Assembly (NCBI RefSeq): GCF_023078355.1
Contig: NZ_CP095552.1
Location: 3,968,001-4,032,000 of the forward strand
Reading direction: 5' to 3'
Length of the DNA stretch: 64,000 nt
From: Gordonia hongkongensis
GTDB lineage: Bacteria; Actinomycetota; Actinomycetes; Mycobacteriales; Mycobacteriaceae
In this document: positions 21,823-29,852 of the stretch, piece after piece
Layout: the number at the start of each line of letters is the position of its first letter
Position numbering within the stretch: the stretch's first letter is position 1
The notes under the pieces: generated by a model
The model's input: the letters and a program-made list of their open reading frames with translations, nothing else
Databases searched by the model: none
What the model was told of the DNA's origin: nothing
Made by a program: the position numbers and the translations under genes

Positions 21823-22431
21823 GTGACACCGGACGATGGCAGCGCGGCCACCGACGCGCACCACGGACGCGGGGGCGAAGCACAGATGCTGCGGGAGTTG
21901 CTGGCCGCAGCCGCGACGGGCGACCGGACCGCGTTCTCCACGCTGTACGACCGCACGAGTTCACGGATCTACGGACTCGCGTTCCGCGTCGTGCGGGACC
22001 GTCAGTACGCGGAGGAGATCGTCCAGGAGGCGTACCTGCAGTACTGGCAGAAGGCCGGCGAGTACCAGCCCGGGCGCGGTTCGGTCATCACGTGGATGAT
22101 GACCATCGCCCATCGGCGGGCCGTCGACCGCGTCCGATCCGAGGAGCTCCAGCAACAGCGCATGTCGCAGTATGGCGCGGTCTCGGTGGAGACACCGCGG
22201 AACATACCGCTCGAGGTCGTTGTGCAGACCGACGAGGCGCGTACGCTACGAACATGTCTCGGCACGCTCACGGAACTGCAACGGAGCTGCATCGAGATGT
22301 CGTATTTCGGGGGCCTGACCTATCCCGAGGTCGCCCGGCACACCGATACCCCCTTGCCCACCATCAAATCTCGGATTCGAGATGGCCTGCGTCGGTTGAG
22401 AACCTGCCTGAGGACGCACGAGGACGCCTGA
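21823..22431 (+). CDS. sigK: ECF RNA polymerase sigma factor SigK
   Basis: A 202-residue extracytoplasmic-function sigma factor resembling mycobacterial SigK. Region 2 covers about residues 39-105 (YDRTSSRIYGLAFRVVRD through ITWMMTIAHRRAVDRVRSEE). Region 4 covers about 145-195 (LTELQRSCIEMSYFGGLTYPEVARHT, TIKSRIRDGLRRLRTCL). It starts with GTG at 21823; no strong ribosome binding site is seen. The next gene encodes an RskA-like anti-sigma factor seven bases downstream, the conserved pair in mycolata. In Mycobacterium tuberculosis SigK controls secreted antigens MPT70/MPT83. The targets here are unknown, but the secreted esterase just downstream is an obvious candidate. Confidence 0.92.
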   Translation: MTPDDGSAATDAHHGRGGEAQMLRELLAAAATGDRTAFSTLYDRTSSRIYGLAFRVVRDRQYAEEIVQEAYLQYWQKAGEYQPGRGSVITWMMTIAHRRAVDRVRSEELQQQRMSQYGAVSVETPRNIPLEVVVQTDEARTLRTCLGTLTELQRSCIEMSYFGGLTYPEVARHTDTPLPTIKSRIRDGLRRLRTCLRTHEDA

Positions 22432-22438
22432 TCCCACA

Positions 22439-23380
22439 ATGACCACATCCGATACGACCGGGGACCGCGGGGCCACCTGGCTCGACGACCACGTCGAATT
22501 GTTCGCCGTCGGCGCGCTGACCCCCGACGAGACCAGACGCGTCGAGTCAGAACTCGCCGCACTTCCACCCCACGAGCGGGCGGAACACGACGCCCAGATC
22601 GCCGACATCCAGGCGGCCATGGCGGGTTTCGCGACGACGTATGCGCTCGACGCACCGCCCGAACTCCGGGACCGGGTGCTGCAGCACGTCTTCGAGGGTG
22701 CGGCGCTGACCCCGGAGGCCTACGTACCCTCGGGCATCGATCCGGGCCCGCAGAACCCGGCCGCCGCGGTCGATCCCGTCCCGCCGGTCGCACCCGCGGG
22801 AACGGGCCGATCCGGCGAGAGCGACCTCGCGCCGCCGCCGCCGGTCGAATTGCGGCCCCGCGACTCGCGCCACGGACAGCATCGATCGGGTGGAACCGCG
22901 CGGCGCCCGGCACGCGCAACGGCGATCCTGGCGGCCGCGGCGGTGACCGTGGCCGTGGCGCTGGGGGCAGGCGTGCTCATCGGTCGCACCACCGCCCCCG
23001 AGTCGTCCACCTCGTCGACGGCGCTCAGCGACTCCCAGCGTGAGGTGCTCGGGGTACTCACGGCCGCGGACGCGTCCGTGAGCGTCGAGCCATTGGCCGA
23101 CGACCGGGGCACCATCGCGGTGGTGACGTCCGAATCGGCCGACCAGGCGGTCGCGCTCCTGCGGGACCTGCGCACGCCCATCCCGGCCGACAGCACGTAT
23201 CAGTTGTGGCTGGTGGGCGGTGCACCGCAGCCGGTGCCGGCCGGGCTGATCCCCGGAGACGACACCGCCCCGGTGGTGGTGGACGACGTGCGCGGGTCGA
23301 GCGTGCTCGCGGTCACCATCGAACCGGCCGGCGGTTCGCCGCAGCCGACGACACCGATCCTCGCCCAGGTCGCCCTCTAG
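22439..23380 (+). CDS. rskA: Membrane anti-sigma-K factor RskA
   Basis: A 313-residue anti-sigma factor with three parts: a cytoplasmic anti-sigma domain (about residues 1-85, HVELFAVGALTPDETRRVE), a Pro/Arg-rich linker (about 95-155), and a single membrane segment near 160-182 (ILAAAAVTVAVALGAGVLIG). A periplasmic RskA domain follows (YQLWLVGGAPQPV, and VTIEPAGGSPQPTTPILAQV at the end). The C-terminal blocks match mycobacterial RskA closely. Release of SigK would follow regulated proteolysis of this protein, as known for the family. The linker is longer than in M. tuberculosis RskA. It is probably co-transcribed with sigK. Confidence 0.92.
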   Translation: MTTSDTTGDRGATWLDDHVELFAVGALTPDETRRVESELAALPPHERAEHDAQIADIQAAMAGFATTYALDAPPELRDRVLQHVFEGAALTPEAYVPSGIDPGPQNPAAAVDPVPPVAPAGTGRSGESDLAPPPPVELRPRDSRHGQHRSGGTARRPARATAILAAAAVTVAVALGAGVLIGRTTAPESSTSSTALSDSQREVLGVLTAADASVSVEPLADDRGTIAVVTSESADQAVALLRDLRTPIPADSTYQLWLVGGAPQPVPAGLIPGDDTAPVVVDDVRGSSVLAVTIEPAGGSPQPTTPILAQVAL

Positions 23381-23524
23381 GCCGGCGAGAATTCGATCCT
23401 TCGGGTGACAGCCCTGGCGATCTCCGCTCGTATCGTTCTTCTGTGTGCGGGCGATCCATAGACTGTGGGGCCGGCACGTCGGCGCGTCCGATCCGACGGG
23501 ATCTCGAGAACGAGTAGGTGCGAT

Positions 23525-24622
23525 GTGAACGGAATCGGTCGTCGGGAACAGCGGCAGCGACATCTCGGCGGGTGGCGAGTCCTCGCCGGGTTGCTGACGG
23601 TGGGTGCGGTCATCGCGGGCCTCGCGACCGCTCCCGGGGCGCCGGCGGCCGCCACCCCGTCGTCCCCCGACGGTTCCCGCGTCGTCGACTCCTACACCGA
23701 TGACCCGCAGCAGGTGACGCTGCTCGTCCACTCCGCCTCGATGAACCGCACGGTCCCGGTCACGGTGCTCACGCCACGGGATCGGACCCGGCCGGCACCC
23801 ACCCTGTACCTACTCAACGGCGCCGGTGGCGGGGAGGACTCCGCGACCTGGGACGCACGGACCACCTACAAGCGGTACTTCGCCGACCGGCACGCTTATG
23901 TCGTCACCCCGATCGGTGGCGCCTACTCGTACTACACCGACTGGCAGCGCGACGATCCCGCTCTCGGCCGCAACAAATGGCAGACCTTCCTCACGAAGGA
24001 ACTGCCGCCCCTGATCGACGACGAGTTCGACACCACCGGCGTCAACGCGATCGCGGGGATCTCGATGGCGGGGACCTCGGTGCTCAATCTCGCCATCGCC
24101 GCCCCCGGGTTGTACCGATCCGTCGCCGCCTTCAGCGGGTGCGCTCGGACCAGCGACCCGGCCGGCCAGCAGTACATCCGATTGGTCGTCGAGGACCGCG
24201 GTCAAGCGGACATGACCAACATGTGGGGCCCGCTCGACGGTCCCGGCTGGCGAGCCAACGATCCGTACCTGAACGCGGCGAAACTGCGCGGCAGCAAGGT
24301 CTACATGACGACCGGGACGGGAGCACCGGGTGTCCACGAGCAGCTGACCGACCCGAGTATCGCGGGCGACGGTTTCACGCTGGCGAACCAGGCGATCGTG
24401 GGCGGCGGGATCGAGGTCGCCATCGACATCTGCACCCGGCAGATGGTCGAGCGTATGCGTGCGCTCGACGTCCCGGTCGAGGTGAACTTCCGCCCGACCG
24501 GCACCCACTCATGGGGTTACTGGCAGGACGACCTGTACCGGACCTGGCCGTATCGAACGCGACCTGCGCTGAGCGCTCAGTATTCGAGGGCCAGGCCTCA
24601 CCACTGGTCGAGACCGGTGTAA
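23525..24622 (+). CDS. Secreted esterase / mycolyltransferase-like alpha/beta hydrolase
   Basis: A 365-residue exported hydrolase of the esterase D / antigen 85 family. A signal peptide covers about residues 1-43: basic MNGIGRREQRQRHLGGWR, then hydrophobic VLAGLLTVGAVIAGLAT and an APAAA cleavage region. The nucleophile elbow is GISMAG with Ser180, an LLNGAGGG oxyanion loop is at about 96-103, and the C-terminal HSWGYW carries the catalytic histidine, as in Ag85 proteins. Relatives transfer mycolic acids to trehalose or arabinogalactan, or are plain esterases; the exact activity is not decided by sequence. The GTG at 23525 fits the signal peptide better than the upstream start at 23465. The 3' end overlaps the convergent LuxR-like gene by 25 bases. 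Confidence 0.85.
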   Translation: MNGIGRREQRQRHLGGWRVLAGLLTVGAVIAGLATAPGAPAAATPSSPDGSRVVDSYTDDPQQVTLLVHSASMNRTVPVTVLTPRDRTRPAPTLYLLNGAGGGEDSATWDARTTYKRYFADRHAYVVTPIGGAYSYYTDWQRDDPALGRNKWQTFLTKELPPLIDDEFDTTGVNAIAGISMAGTSVLNLAIAAPGLYRSVAAFSGCARTSDPAGQQYIRLVVEDRGQADMTNMWGPLDGPGWRANDPYLNAAKLRGSKVYMTTGTGAPGVHEQLTDPSIAGDGFTLANQAIVGGGIEVAIDICTRQMVERMRALDVPVEVNFRPTGTHSWGYWQDDLYRTWPYRTRPALSAQYSRARPHHWSRPV

Positions 24623-24957
24623 CCGTCCTGGAGTGCTCGCGCGAAAAGGTGGGTTTTCGTCGGCGCACTTCGCCCGACCGCGGTGTACTTCGCCCGGATG
24701 CGCGCAAGGTGCGTGCTCACCGTGGACGCCGAGATGAAGAGTCGTGCGGCGGCATCTTCTTTGGACTCGGCGGCTAGCCAGGCGAGCAGAACCTCGACCT
24801 CCCGGTCCGACAGACTCGGACGTGTCACTGCCGCTGAGCGCTCGACGGGAACCAGGTAATCAACCGGCTTGGAACGTTGCCGTGGCACGACTCCGTGCCG
24901 CGGTGCGGCCGCCGTCCTGGCTCGGAAGATATCTGAAGTGACCGTCATTGTTCCCAT
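24598..24957 (-). CDS. Small LuxR-type HTH regulator without receiver domain
   Basis: A 119-residue protein consisting of a short variable N-terminus (about 45 residues) and a LuxR/NarL-type DNA-binding domain (about 47-105: LSDREVEVLLAWLAAESKED, FISASTVSTHLARIRAKY). The C-terminal block GRSAPTKTHLFARALQDGY resembles GRPTRTKVDLFKRAVEDGW of the response regulator encoded 126 bases upstream, so both belong to one subfamily, and the small gene may derive from a full-length one. The ATG at 24957 is followed by another in-frame ATG three codons later. Targets are unknown. It overlaps the convergent esterase gene by 25 bases. Confidence 0.8.
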   Translation of the reverse strand: MGTMTVTSDIFRARTAAAPRHGVVPRQRSKPVDYLVPVERSAAVTRPSLSDREVEVLLAWLAAESKEDAAARLFISASTVSTHLARIRAKYTAVGRSAPTKTHLFARALQDGYTGLDQW

Positions 24958-25083
24958 CCCCTGTTCAGACCGGCGCTATCTCGTGTGTCCCCGACGCCCC
25001 AAATCAATCTGTTTCAACGTTAAGACGGCGTAGTAACTGTCGGTAGACCCAGAAATGGGGACTCGACTCCCGCGGCCATGCCG

Positions 25084-25848
25084 TCAGCCATGTTTCGTTC
25101 GCCCCCAGGCCCCGTCGGGTGTTGACCGTCCCTCGTGCCGGTACCGCTGCGGCACCGGGAGCCATCCGTCTTCGACGGCACGCTTGAAGAGATCCACCTT
25201 GGTGCGCGTCGGCCGCCCGGCGTCCGCATACTTCTGGCGAATCCGCTTGAGGTACTCGTTGACCGTCTCCGCGGAGACCCCGAGAGCAGCCCCGACTCGG
25301 GCCGACGTCTCGCCGGACGCGTACAGCGCCAACACTTTCTGCAACTGAGGCGACAGGTCGACAGTCGCCAGTTCGGGGTCGCCGTCTATGGCGGCAGCCC
25401 ATTCTGTGGTGAGGACCGCCCGGCCGTCGGCGGCCGCCCGGATGGCGTCGATGATGACCGACTCGTCCGCCGACTTGAGCACCACGCCGAGCGCTCCGGC
25501 GCGCGCCGCCGATCTCAACAGCGCCGGATGCTCTCCAGAGGTGTACACGACGGTGGCCACTCCGGCCGCCGACAATGCGTTGACGTTCTCGCGAGGCGTG
25601 GTGCCGTCGTCGAGACGGAGGTCCAGCAGGACCACGTCGAGCTGCATGACACTGAGCACGCCGGCAACCGTCGTCGCCGAGCAGACCAACGAGATGTCCG
25701 AAACCGGGTCCAACACTCGTTCGATTCCCCAGATCGGGGACCGATGGTCGTCGACCATTCCAACCCGGATCGCTGCATGACCCTCCGACGAATCCTCGTC
25801 GATCAAGGTCGTCTGCTCGTCGTTCACCAACACCCCCACGAGGCACAT
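25084..25848 (-). CDS. Orphan LuxR-family response regulator
   Basis: A 254-residue two-component response regulator. The receiver domain (about residues 27-150) has the acidic pair D33-D34, the phosphoacceptor D76 in LLDLR, T103 and K125, all expected positions. The LuxR-type HTH (about 170-240) includes LSPQLQKVLALYASGETSAR and VSAETVNEYLKRIRQKYADA. No sensor kinase gene is nearby, so its input is unknown. The start at 25848 gives about 26 residues before the receiver; an internal GTG at codon 8 is possible. It is transcribed away from the decarboxylase-family gene across a 270-base divergent region carrying a palindrome. Regulation of the NRPS operons would be a guess. Confidence 0.85.
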   Translation of the reverse strand: MCLVGVLVNDEQTTLIDEDSSEGHAAIRVGMVDDHRSPIWGIERVLDPVSDISLVCSATTVAGVLSVMQLDVVLLDLRLDDGTTPRENVNALSAAGVATVVYTSGEHPALLRSAARAGALGVVLKSADESVIIDAIRAAADGRAVLTTEWAAAIDGDPELATVDLSPQLQKVLALYASGETSARVGAALGVSAETVNEYLKRIRQKYADAGRPTRTKVDLFKRAVEDGWLPVPQRYRHEGRSTPDGAWGRTKHG

Positions 25849-26035
25849 GCGAGACTCTCAGCCTTTACTCAGCTTCACGTTACTGAAACCTCGACCAAAG
25901 CTACGTGCCGAGTCGGACATATCACCCGTCGGAGCGCGAAACTACATCAACTGGTCCCGATCTGACCGCTGGCGTGTCCACATTCTTGGGGACACCACCC
26001 GGATGGGTCCCGCCGGGAGCGAAGGCATGCAAGAC

Positions 26036-26049
26036 TAGAACATGTTCTA
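26036..26049. promoter_or_regulatory. KstR-like operator palindrome
   Basis: TAGAACATGTTCTA is a perfect 14-bp palindrome that fits the TNNAACNNGTTNNA pattern of KstR, the TetR-family repressor of cholesterol catabolism in mycolata. It lies 70 bases before the decarboxylase-family start and about 190 bases before the divergent response regulator. KstR binding is an inference from the motif. Confidence 0.5.
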
Positions 26050-26077
26050 AAAAGGTGATCGTGCCGGCGTGGTCCGG

Positions 26078-26101
26078 CGACCCGACCCGACCCGACCCGA
26101 C
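26078..26101 (+). repeat. CGACC pentanucleotide tandem repeat
   Basis: Almost five copies of CGACC run from 26078 to 26101, directly before the AGGAG of the decarboxylase-family gene. They lie in the untranslated leader, so changes in copy number would alter spacing between promoter and gene without shifting a reading frame. Confidence 0.8.
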
Positions 26102-26118
26102 ACGCAGGAGCAGAACAG

Positions 26119-26874
26119 GTGAGCGCACCTTCGACGCACGATGTACTCGGTACCCCGGTGACCATGCCGGTCGAGATCCGGCACGCACGGTGCTTCGTCG
26201 CCGGTTTCACCGCCGACACCCGGGCCGTGGCACGGGCCATCGACGCCGAATCGGCACAGCCCGGGACGCTTCGCCCGTTGCGCATCCGACCGGGTCGCAC
26301 CATGTGCATGCTCGTGTTCGTCGACTACGTCGACGGCGACCTCGGACCGTACAACGAGTTCGGCGTGTGCTTCCTCGTCGAGGATCCGACCACCCCACCC
26401 GCCTCGCCGATCCGGGCAGTGCGCTCACTGCTGAAGGGGGACGCGCGTGCGCTGGTGCACCGGCTCCCCGTCGACGGCGACTTCACCCTGGCCGCCGGGC
26501 GCGGCATCTGGGGATTCCCGAAGACACTCGCCGAGTTCGAGGTCGATCACTCCTCCGCCACCAGACGCGGCCGCCTCGTGTCCGACGGCGCACTCGTCGC
26601 CGACCTGAGTGTGAAGCCGGGGCTCAAGGTCCCGGACTCGACCGCCGACACCGTGTTGCACGCCTATTCGCAGCTGGACGGGATCACGCGGATGACACCG
26701 TGGCGGCTCACCTCGACCACCGGGACCCGCACCCGCATCGGCGGCGCGCGCCTGACCCTCGGCGACCACCCCATCGCCGACGAACTCCGATCCCTGCAGT
26801 TGGGGCGGCACGCCCTGATGTCGAGCTCGGTCGATCGGATCACGATGCGTTTCGAGAACCCCACGCTGGTCTGA
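26119..26874 (+). CDS. Acetoacetate decarboxylase family protein
   Basis: A 251-residue protein of the acetoacetate decarboxylase fold (PF06314-type). The conserved GIWGFPKTLAEFE block carries Lys135, at the position of the Schiff-base lysine of true acetoacetate decarboxylase. Upstream RPGRTMCMLVFVDY and GPYNEFGVCFLV are typical strands of the fold. Many family members are not acetoacetate decarboxylases and have unknown substrates, so the activity is left open. It starts at GTG 26119 after GCAGGAG. A KstR-like palindrome upstream suggests it may be switched on with sterol catabolism. The pirin gene follows after 56 bases and may be in the same transcript. Confidence 0.8.
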   Translation: MSAPSTHDVLGTPVTMPVEIRHARCFVAGFTADTRAVARAIDAESAQPGTLRPLRIRPGRTMCMLVFVDYVDGDLGPYNEFGVCFLVEDPTTPPASPIRAVRSLLKGDARALVHRLPVDGDFTLAAGRGIWGFPKTLAEFEVDHSSATRRGRLVSDGALVADLSVKPGLKVPDSTADTVLHAYSQLDGITRMTPWRLTSTTGTRTRIGGARLTLGDHPIADELRSLQLGRHALMSSSVDRITMRFENPTLV

Positions 26875-26930
26875 CCGCGATCTCCGCCGGGTTCGCGGAC
26901 GTCCGTGCCGCGGTCGCGGACAATGGTTCC

Positions 26931-27947
26931 ATGAGCAATCTCGAGACGGACCCGGTCGAGGTCGAGTGCCATGCCGATGCCGGCGTCGCCGCAGGTTCGG
27001 GCCTCCTCCACATGGACGTCCTGACCGCGCGCGACGTACCGCTCGGCGGCCCACGCGCGATGACGGTGCACCGGACCCTCCCGCAGCGGTCACGTTCGCT
27101 GATCGGAGCCTGGTGCTTCATCGACCACTACGGCCCCGATGACGTCGCGAGCAGCGGCGGGATGGACGTGCCACCACACCCGCACACCGGACTCCAGACG
27201 GTCAGCTGGCTGTTCACCGGCGAGGTCGAGCACCGCGACACGATGGGCAACCACGCGATGGTCCGCCCCGGCGAGATCAACCTCATGACCGCCGGGCACG
27301 GCATCGCGCACACCGAGGTCTCGACACCCGACACCACCACCCTGCACGGGGTGCAGCTGTGGGTCGCGTTGCCGGCCGAGAACGCCGACACCGCACGCGA
27401 CTTCGCACACCACCGGCCCGATGCTCTCGACCTGGACGGGGTCACCGCCAAGGTCTTTCTCGGCGAACTGTTCGGCACCCGCTCGCCGGTGCACACGTTC
27501 ACGCCGCTGACCGGCGCCCAGCTCGACTTCGCACCCGGCGCCGCCGTCGACATCGACGTCGACCCCGAACACGAGCACGGCATTCTCGTCGACACCGGAA
27601 GCGTCGAGGTCGCCGGCGCCGACGCCGCACCGCTGGCCCGCACCGAGCTGGGCTACATCGGCTTGGGCGCAAAGCGGATCACGCTCACCAACGTCGCCGA
27701 GACCGACGCCCGGGTGATCCTCCTCGGCGGCGCACCGCTGGCGGAGGACATCGTCATGTGGTGGAACTTCATCGGGCGCACACACGACGACATCGTCGGC
27801 TACCGGGACCAGTGGGAGGCGCGCAGCGAACGCTTCGGGCAGGTGCAGGGTTACGTCGGTTCGACGCAGCACCTGCCCGCGCCGCCGCTGCCGCACTCAC
27901 GGCTGCGCGCCCGGGCCAACACCCCGGGGCGCGCCGCCCCCGGGTGA
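26931..27947 (+). CDS. Pirin family protein (cupin metalloprotein)
   Basis: A 338-residue pirin. The N-terminal cupin holds the metal-binding motif PPHPHTG (His83, His85) and the second motif NLMTAGHGIAHTE, which supplies a further His and Glu. The pirin C-terminal cupin follows with LGELFGTRSPVHTFTPL. Some bacterial pirins have quercetin dioxygenase activity or act as redox-sensing regulators; neither can be chosen here. A much longer open frame begins at 25905, but only the part from ATG 26931 resembles pirin. About 30 Pro/Arg/Ala-rich residues form the C-terminus. It is convergent with the FMN reductase gene, with only seven bases between stops. Confidence 0.9.
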   Translation: MSNLETDPVEVECHADAGVAAGSGLLHMDVLTARDVPLGGPRAMTVHRTLPQRSRSLIGAWCFIDHYGPDDVASSGGMDVPPHPHTGLQTVSWLFTGEVEHRDTMGNHAMVRPGEINLMTAGHGIAHTEVSTPDTTTLHGVQLWVALPAENADTARDFAHHRPDALDLDGVTAKVFLGELFGTRSPVHTFTPLTGAQLDFAPGAAVDIDVDPEHEHGILVDTGSVEVAGADAAPLARTELGYIGLGAKRITLTNVAETDARVILLGGAPLAEDIVMWWNFIGRTHDDIVGYRDQWEARSERFGQVQGYVGSTQHLPAPPLPHSRLRARANTPGRAAPG

Positions 27948-27954
27948 GGGCGCA

Positions 27955-28623
27955 TCACGCCGTTCCGAGCAACCTCGCGAAGTTCGCGATCCCCGCGGCC
28001 TCGACCGCCTGCTGCCTGCCGTCGGCCACGGCCGCGCGCGGCGGTTCCCCGTCGGCGGCATTCCCCGGCCCTGTGCCACCCCTCGGTCCGAGGAGCGAGA
28101 CGAGTTCGGCTGCGGCACGGCCGATCCGGTCGTTCAACGACGCGGTGTCCCCACCGGCGCCCGCCCAGTCCGCCGACGCGGCGTAGACGCCGGTCGGCAG
28201 GACGACGGCACGTAGGTAGGCGAACAACGGTCGCAGCGCGTGGTCGAGCACCATCGAGTGGCGCGGGCTGCCGCCGGTCGCCCCGATCAGCACCGGTTTG
28301 CCCGACATGGCGTCGATGTCGACGAGATCGAAGAACATCTTGAACAGTCCGCTGTACGACGCGTTGAAGATCGGGGTCGCCACGATCAGGGCATCGGCCC
28401 CCTCGACCGCGTCGAGTGCCGCGCGTGCCCGGCCCGAGGCGAAGCCGACCGTCATCGCCTGTCCCAGGTCGGCGGCGAGGTCACGCAGGTCGACGATCTC
28501 GACGTCCGCGCGGCCCGCCCCGAGTCCTTCGGTGACGGCGGCGACCATCCGGTCGACGAGCAGTCGCGTCGACGACGGTTCGGAGAGACCGGCGTTCACC
28601 GCGACGATCCGCAGGGCGGTCAC
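27955..28623 (-). CDS. CE1759-type FMN reductase partner of a luciferase-like monooxygenase
   Basis: A 222-residue flavodoxin-fold NAD(P)H-dependent FMN reductase. It starts MTALRIVAVNAGLSEPSSTR (the first codon is GTG), has the typical TPIFNASYSGLFKMFFDL flavin-site stretch, and has a glycine-rich loop at VLIGATGGSPRHSMVLDH. It overlaps the upstream monooxygenase by four bases (GTGA), and the two families are known to travel as a pair in actinobacteria (the CE1758/CE1759 families). It should supply reduced FMN to the monooxygenase. About 35 C-terminal residues are Gly/Ala-rich and less conserved. Confidence 0.88.
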   Translation of the reverse strand: MTALRIVAVNAGLSEPSSTRLLVDRMVAAVTEGLGAGRADVEIVDLRDLAADLGQAMTVGFASGRARAALDAVEGADALIVATPIFNASYSGLFKMFFDLVDIDAMSGKPVLIGATGGSPRHSMVLDHALRPLFAYLRAVVLPTGVYAASADWAGAGGDTASLNDRIGRAAAELVSLLGPRGGTGPGNAADGEPPRAAVADGRQQAVEAAGIANFARLLGTA

Positions 28624-29720
28624 GAGGACACCTCCACATCCTGATCGGCTTCCTGGCGGGCGGCGACGAGCGAGGCGTGCGTCGGCGCGTCGGGAACGTC
28701 GTCGGGACGTCCCTCCGCAAACCCGGCGCGCAGGTCCGGTAGCACCTCGCCCAGCAGGTCGAGCTGCTCCAGCACGGTCTTGAGCGGCAGTCCCGCATGA
28801 TCGACGAGGAACAGCTGACGCTGGTAGTCGCCGAAGGTCTCCCGAAAGGTCAGCGTCTTGTCGACGAACTCGGCCGGGCTGCCGACGGTCAGCGGCGTCT
28901 GCGAGGTGAAGTCCTCGAGCGACGGACCGTGTCCGTACACCGGCGCGTTGTCGAAGTACGGGCGGAACTCGCGCACCGCGTCCTGCGACCTCGGTCGGAT
29001 GAAGAACTGTCCGCCGAGCCCGACGACGGCCTGGTGGGCCTTGCCGTGGCCGTAGTGCTCGTACCGTTCGCGGTAGAAGTTGATCAGCCGCTGGAAGTGC
29101 TCGTTGGGCCAGAAGATGTTGTTCGCGAAGAACCCGTCCCCGTAGTAGGCGGCCTGCTCGGCGATCTCGGGACTGCGGATCGAACCGTGCCAGACGAACG
29201 GTGCCACGTCGTCGAGCGGGCGGGGCGTCGAGGTGAAGGACGTCAGCGGGGTCCGGAACTGTCCTTCCCAATCCACCACGTGCTCGGTCCACAACCGATG
29301 CAGGAGGTGGTAGTTCTCGATCGCCAGCGGGATCCCCTGCCGGATGTCCTGGCCGAACCACGGATAGACCGGACCGGTGTTGCCGCGCCCGAGCATCAGG
29401 TCGACGCGCCCGTCGGCCAGATGCTGCAGCATCGCGAAGTCCTCGGCGATCTTGACCGGGTCGTTGGTCGTGATCAGCGTGGTCGCGGTACTCAGTTGCA
29501 GGCGCTCGGTCTGCGCCGCGATGTAGGCCAGGGTCGTGGTGGGCGACGACGAGAAGAAGGGCTCGTTGTGGTGCTCACCGAGCGCGAACACGTCGAGCCC
29601 GATGTCCTCGGCCTTCTTGGCGATCTGCACGATCGCCTTGATCCGCTCGTGTTCTGTGGGCGTCGTGCCCGTGGTCGGGTCGGTGGTGATGTCACTGACG
29701 CTGAAGAGTCCGAACTGCAT
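28620..29720 (-). CDS. CE1758-type FMN-dependent luciferase-like monooxygenase
   Basis: A 366-residue bacterial-luciferase-fold monooxygenase that uses reduced FMN and O2; the substrate is unknown. It starts MQFGLFSVSDITTDPTTG, and ALGEHHNEPFFSSSPTT is the usual LLM active-site stretch. LMLGRGNTGPVYPWFGQD and FVWHGSIRSPEIAEQAAYYG follow in order. The frame extends 11 codons further upstream, but AAGGAGG six bases before the ATG at 29720 decides the start. It forms an operon with the FMN reductase (four-base overlap). Upstream lies a GGACCGCGGTCC palindrome next to a possible -10 element, suggesting a dedicated regulator that is not encoded in the window next to it. Confidence 0.9.
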   Translation of the reverse strand: MQFGLFSVSDITTDPTTGTTPTEHERIKAIVQIAKKAEDIGLDVFALGEHHNEPFFSSSPTTTLAYIAAQTERLQLSTATTLITTNDPVKIAEDFAMLQHLADGRVDLMLGRGNTGPVYPWFGQDIRQGIPLAIENYHLLHRLWTEHVVDWEGQFRTPLTSFTSTPRPLDDVAPFVWHGSIRSPEIAEQAAYYGDGFFANNIFWPNEHFQRLINFYRERYEHYGHGKAHQAVVGLGGQFFIRPRSQDAVREFRPYFDNAPVYGHGPSLEDFTSQTPLTVGSPAEFVDKTLTFRETFGDYQRQLFLVDHAGLPLKTVLEQLDLLGEVLPDLRAGFAEGRPDDVPDAPTHASLVAARQEADQDVEVSS

Positions 29721-29757
29721 GTCGCGCCTCCTTGTGATGGTTACACCGAGCATAACA

Positions 29758-29769
29758 GGACCGCGGTCC
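29758..29769. promoter_or_regulatory. Palindromic candidate operator GGACCGCGGTCC
   Basis: A perfect 12-bp palindrome in the 132-base divergent region between the monooxygenase and the lipoprotein gene. On the minus strand a possible -10 (TATGCT) lies just downstream of it, so a protein bound here would control the monooxygenase promoter. It is inferred from symmetry and position only. Confidence 0.4.
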
Positions 29770-29852
29770 GATTAATTCCGGTGGCCGGTGAGTTAGTGTT
29801 GGCTCACTGCGGAGAAGCGCCGCGGATAGACAACTGCATCGAGGAGAGTCGC

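Noticed and set aside
25905..26930. Long upstream extension of the pirin reading frame
   Set aside because: It runs out of phase through the acetoacetate-decarboxylase-family gene; only the part from 26931 resembles pirin.
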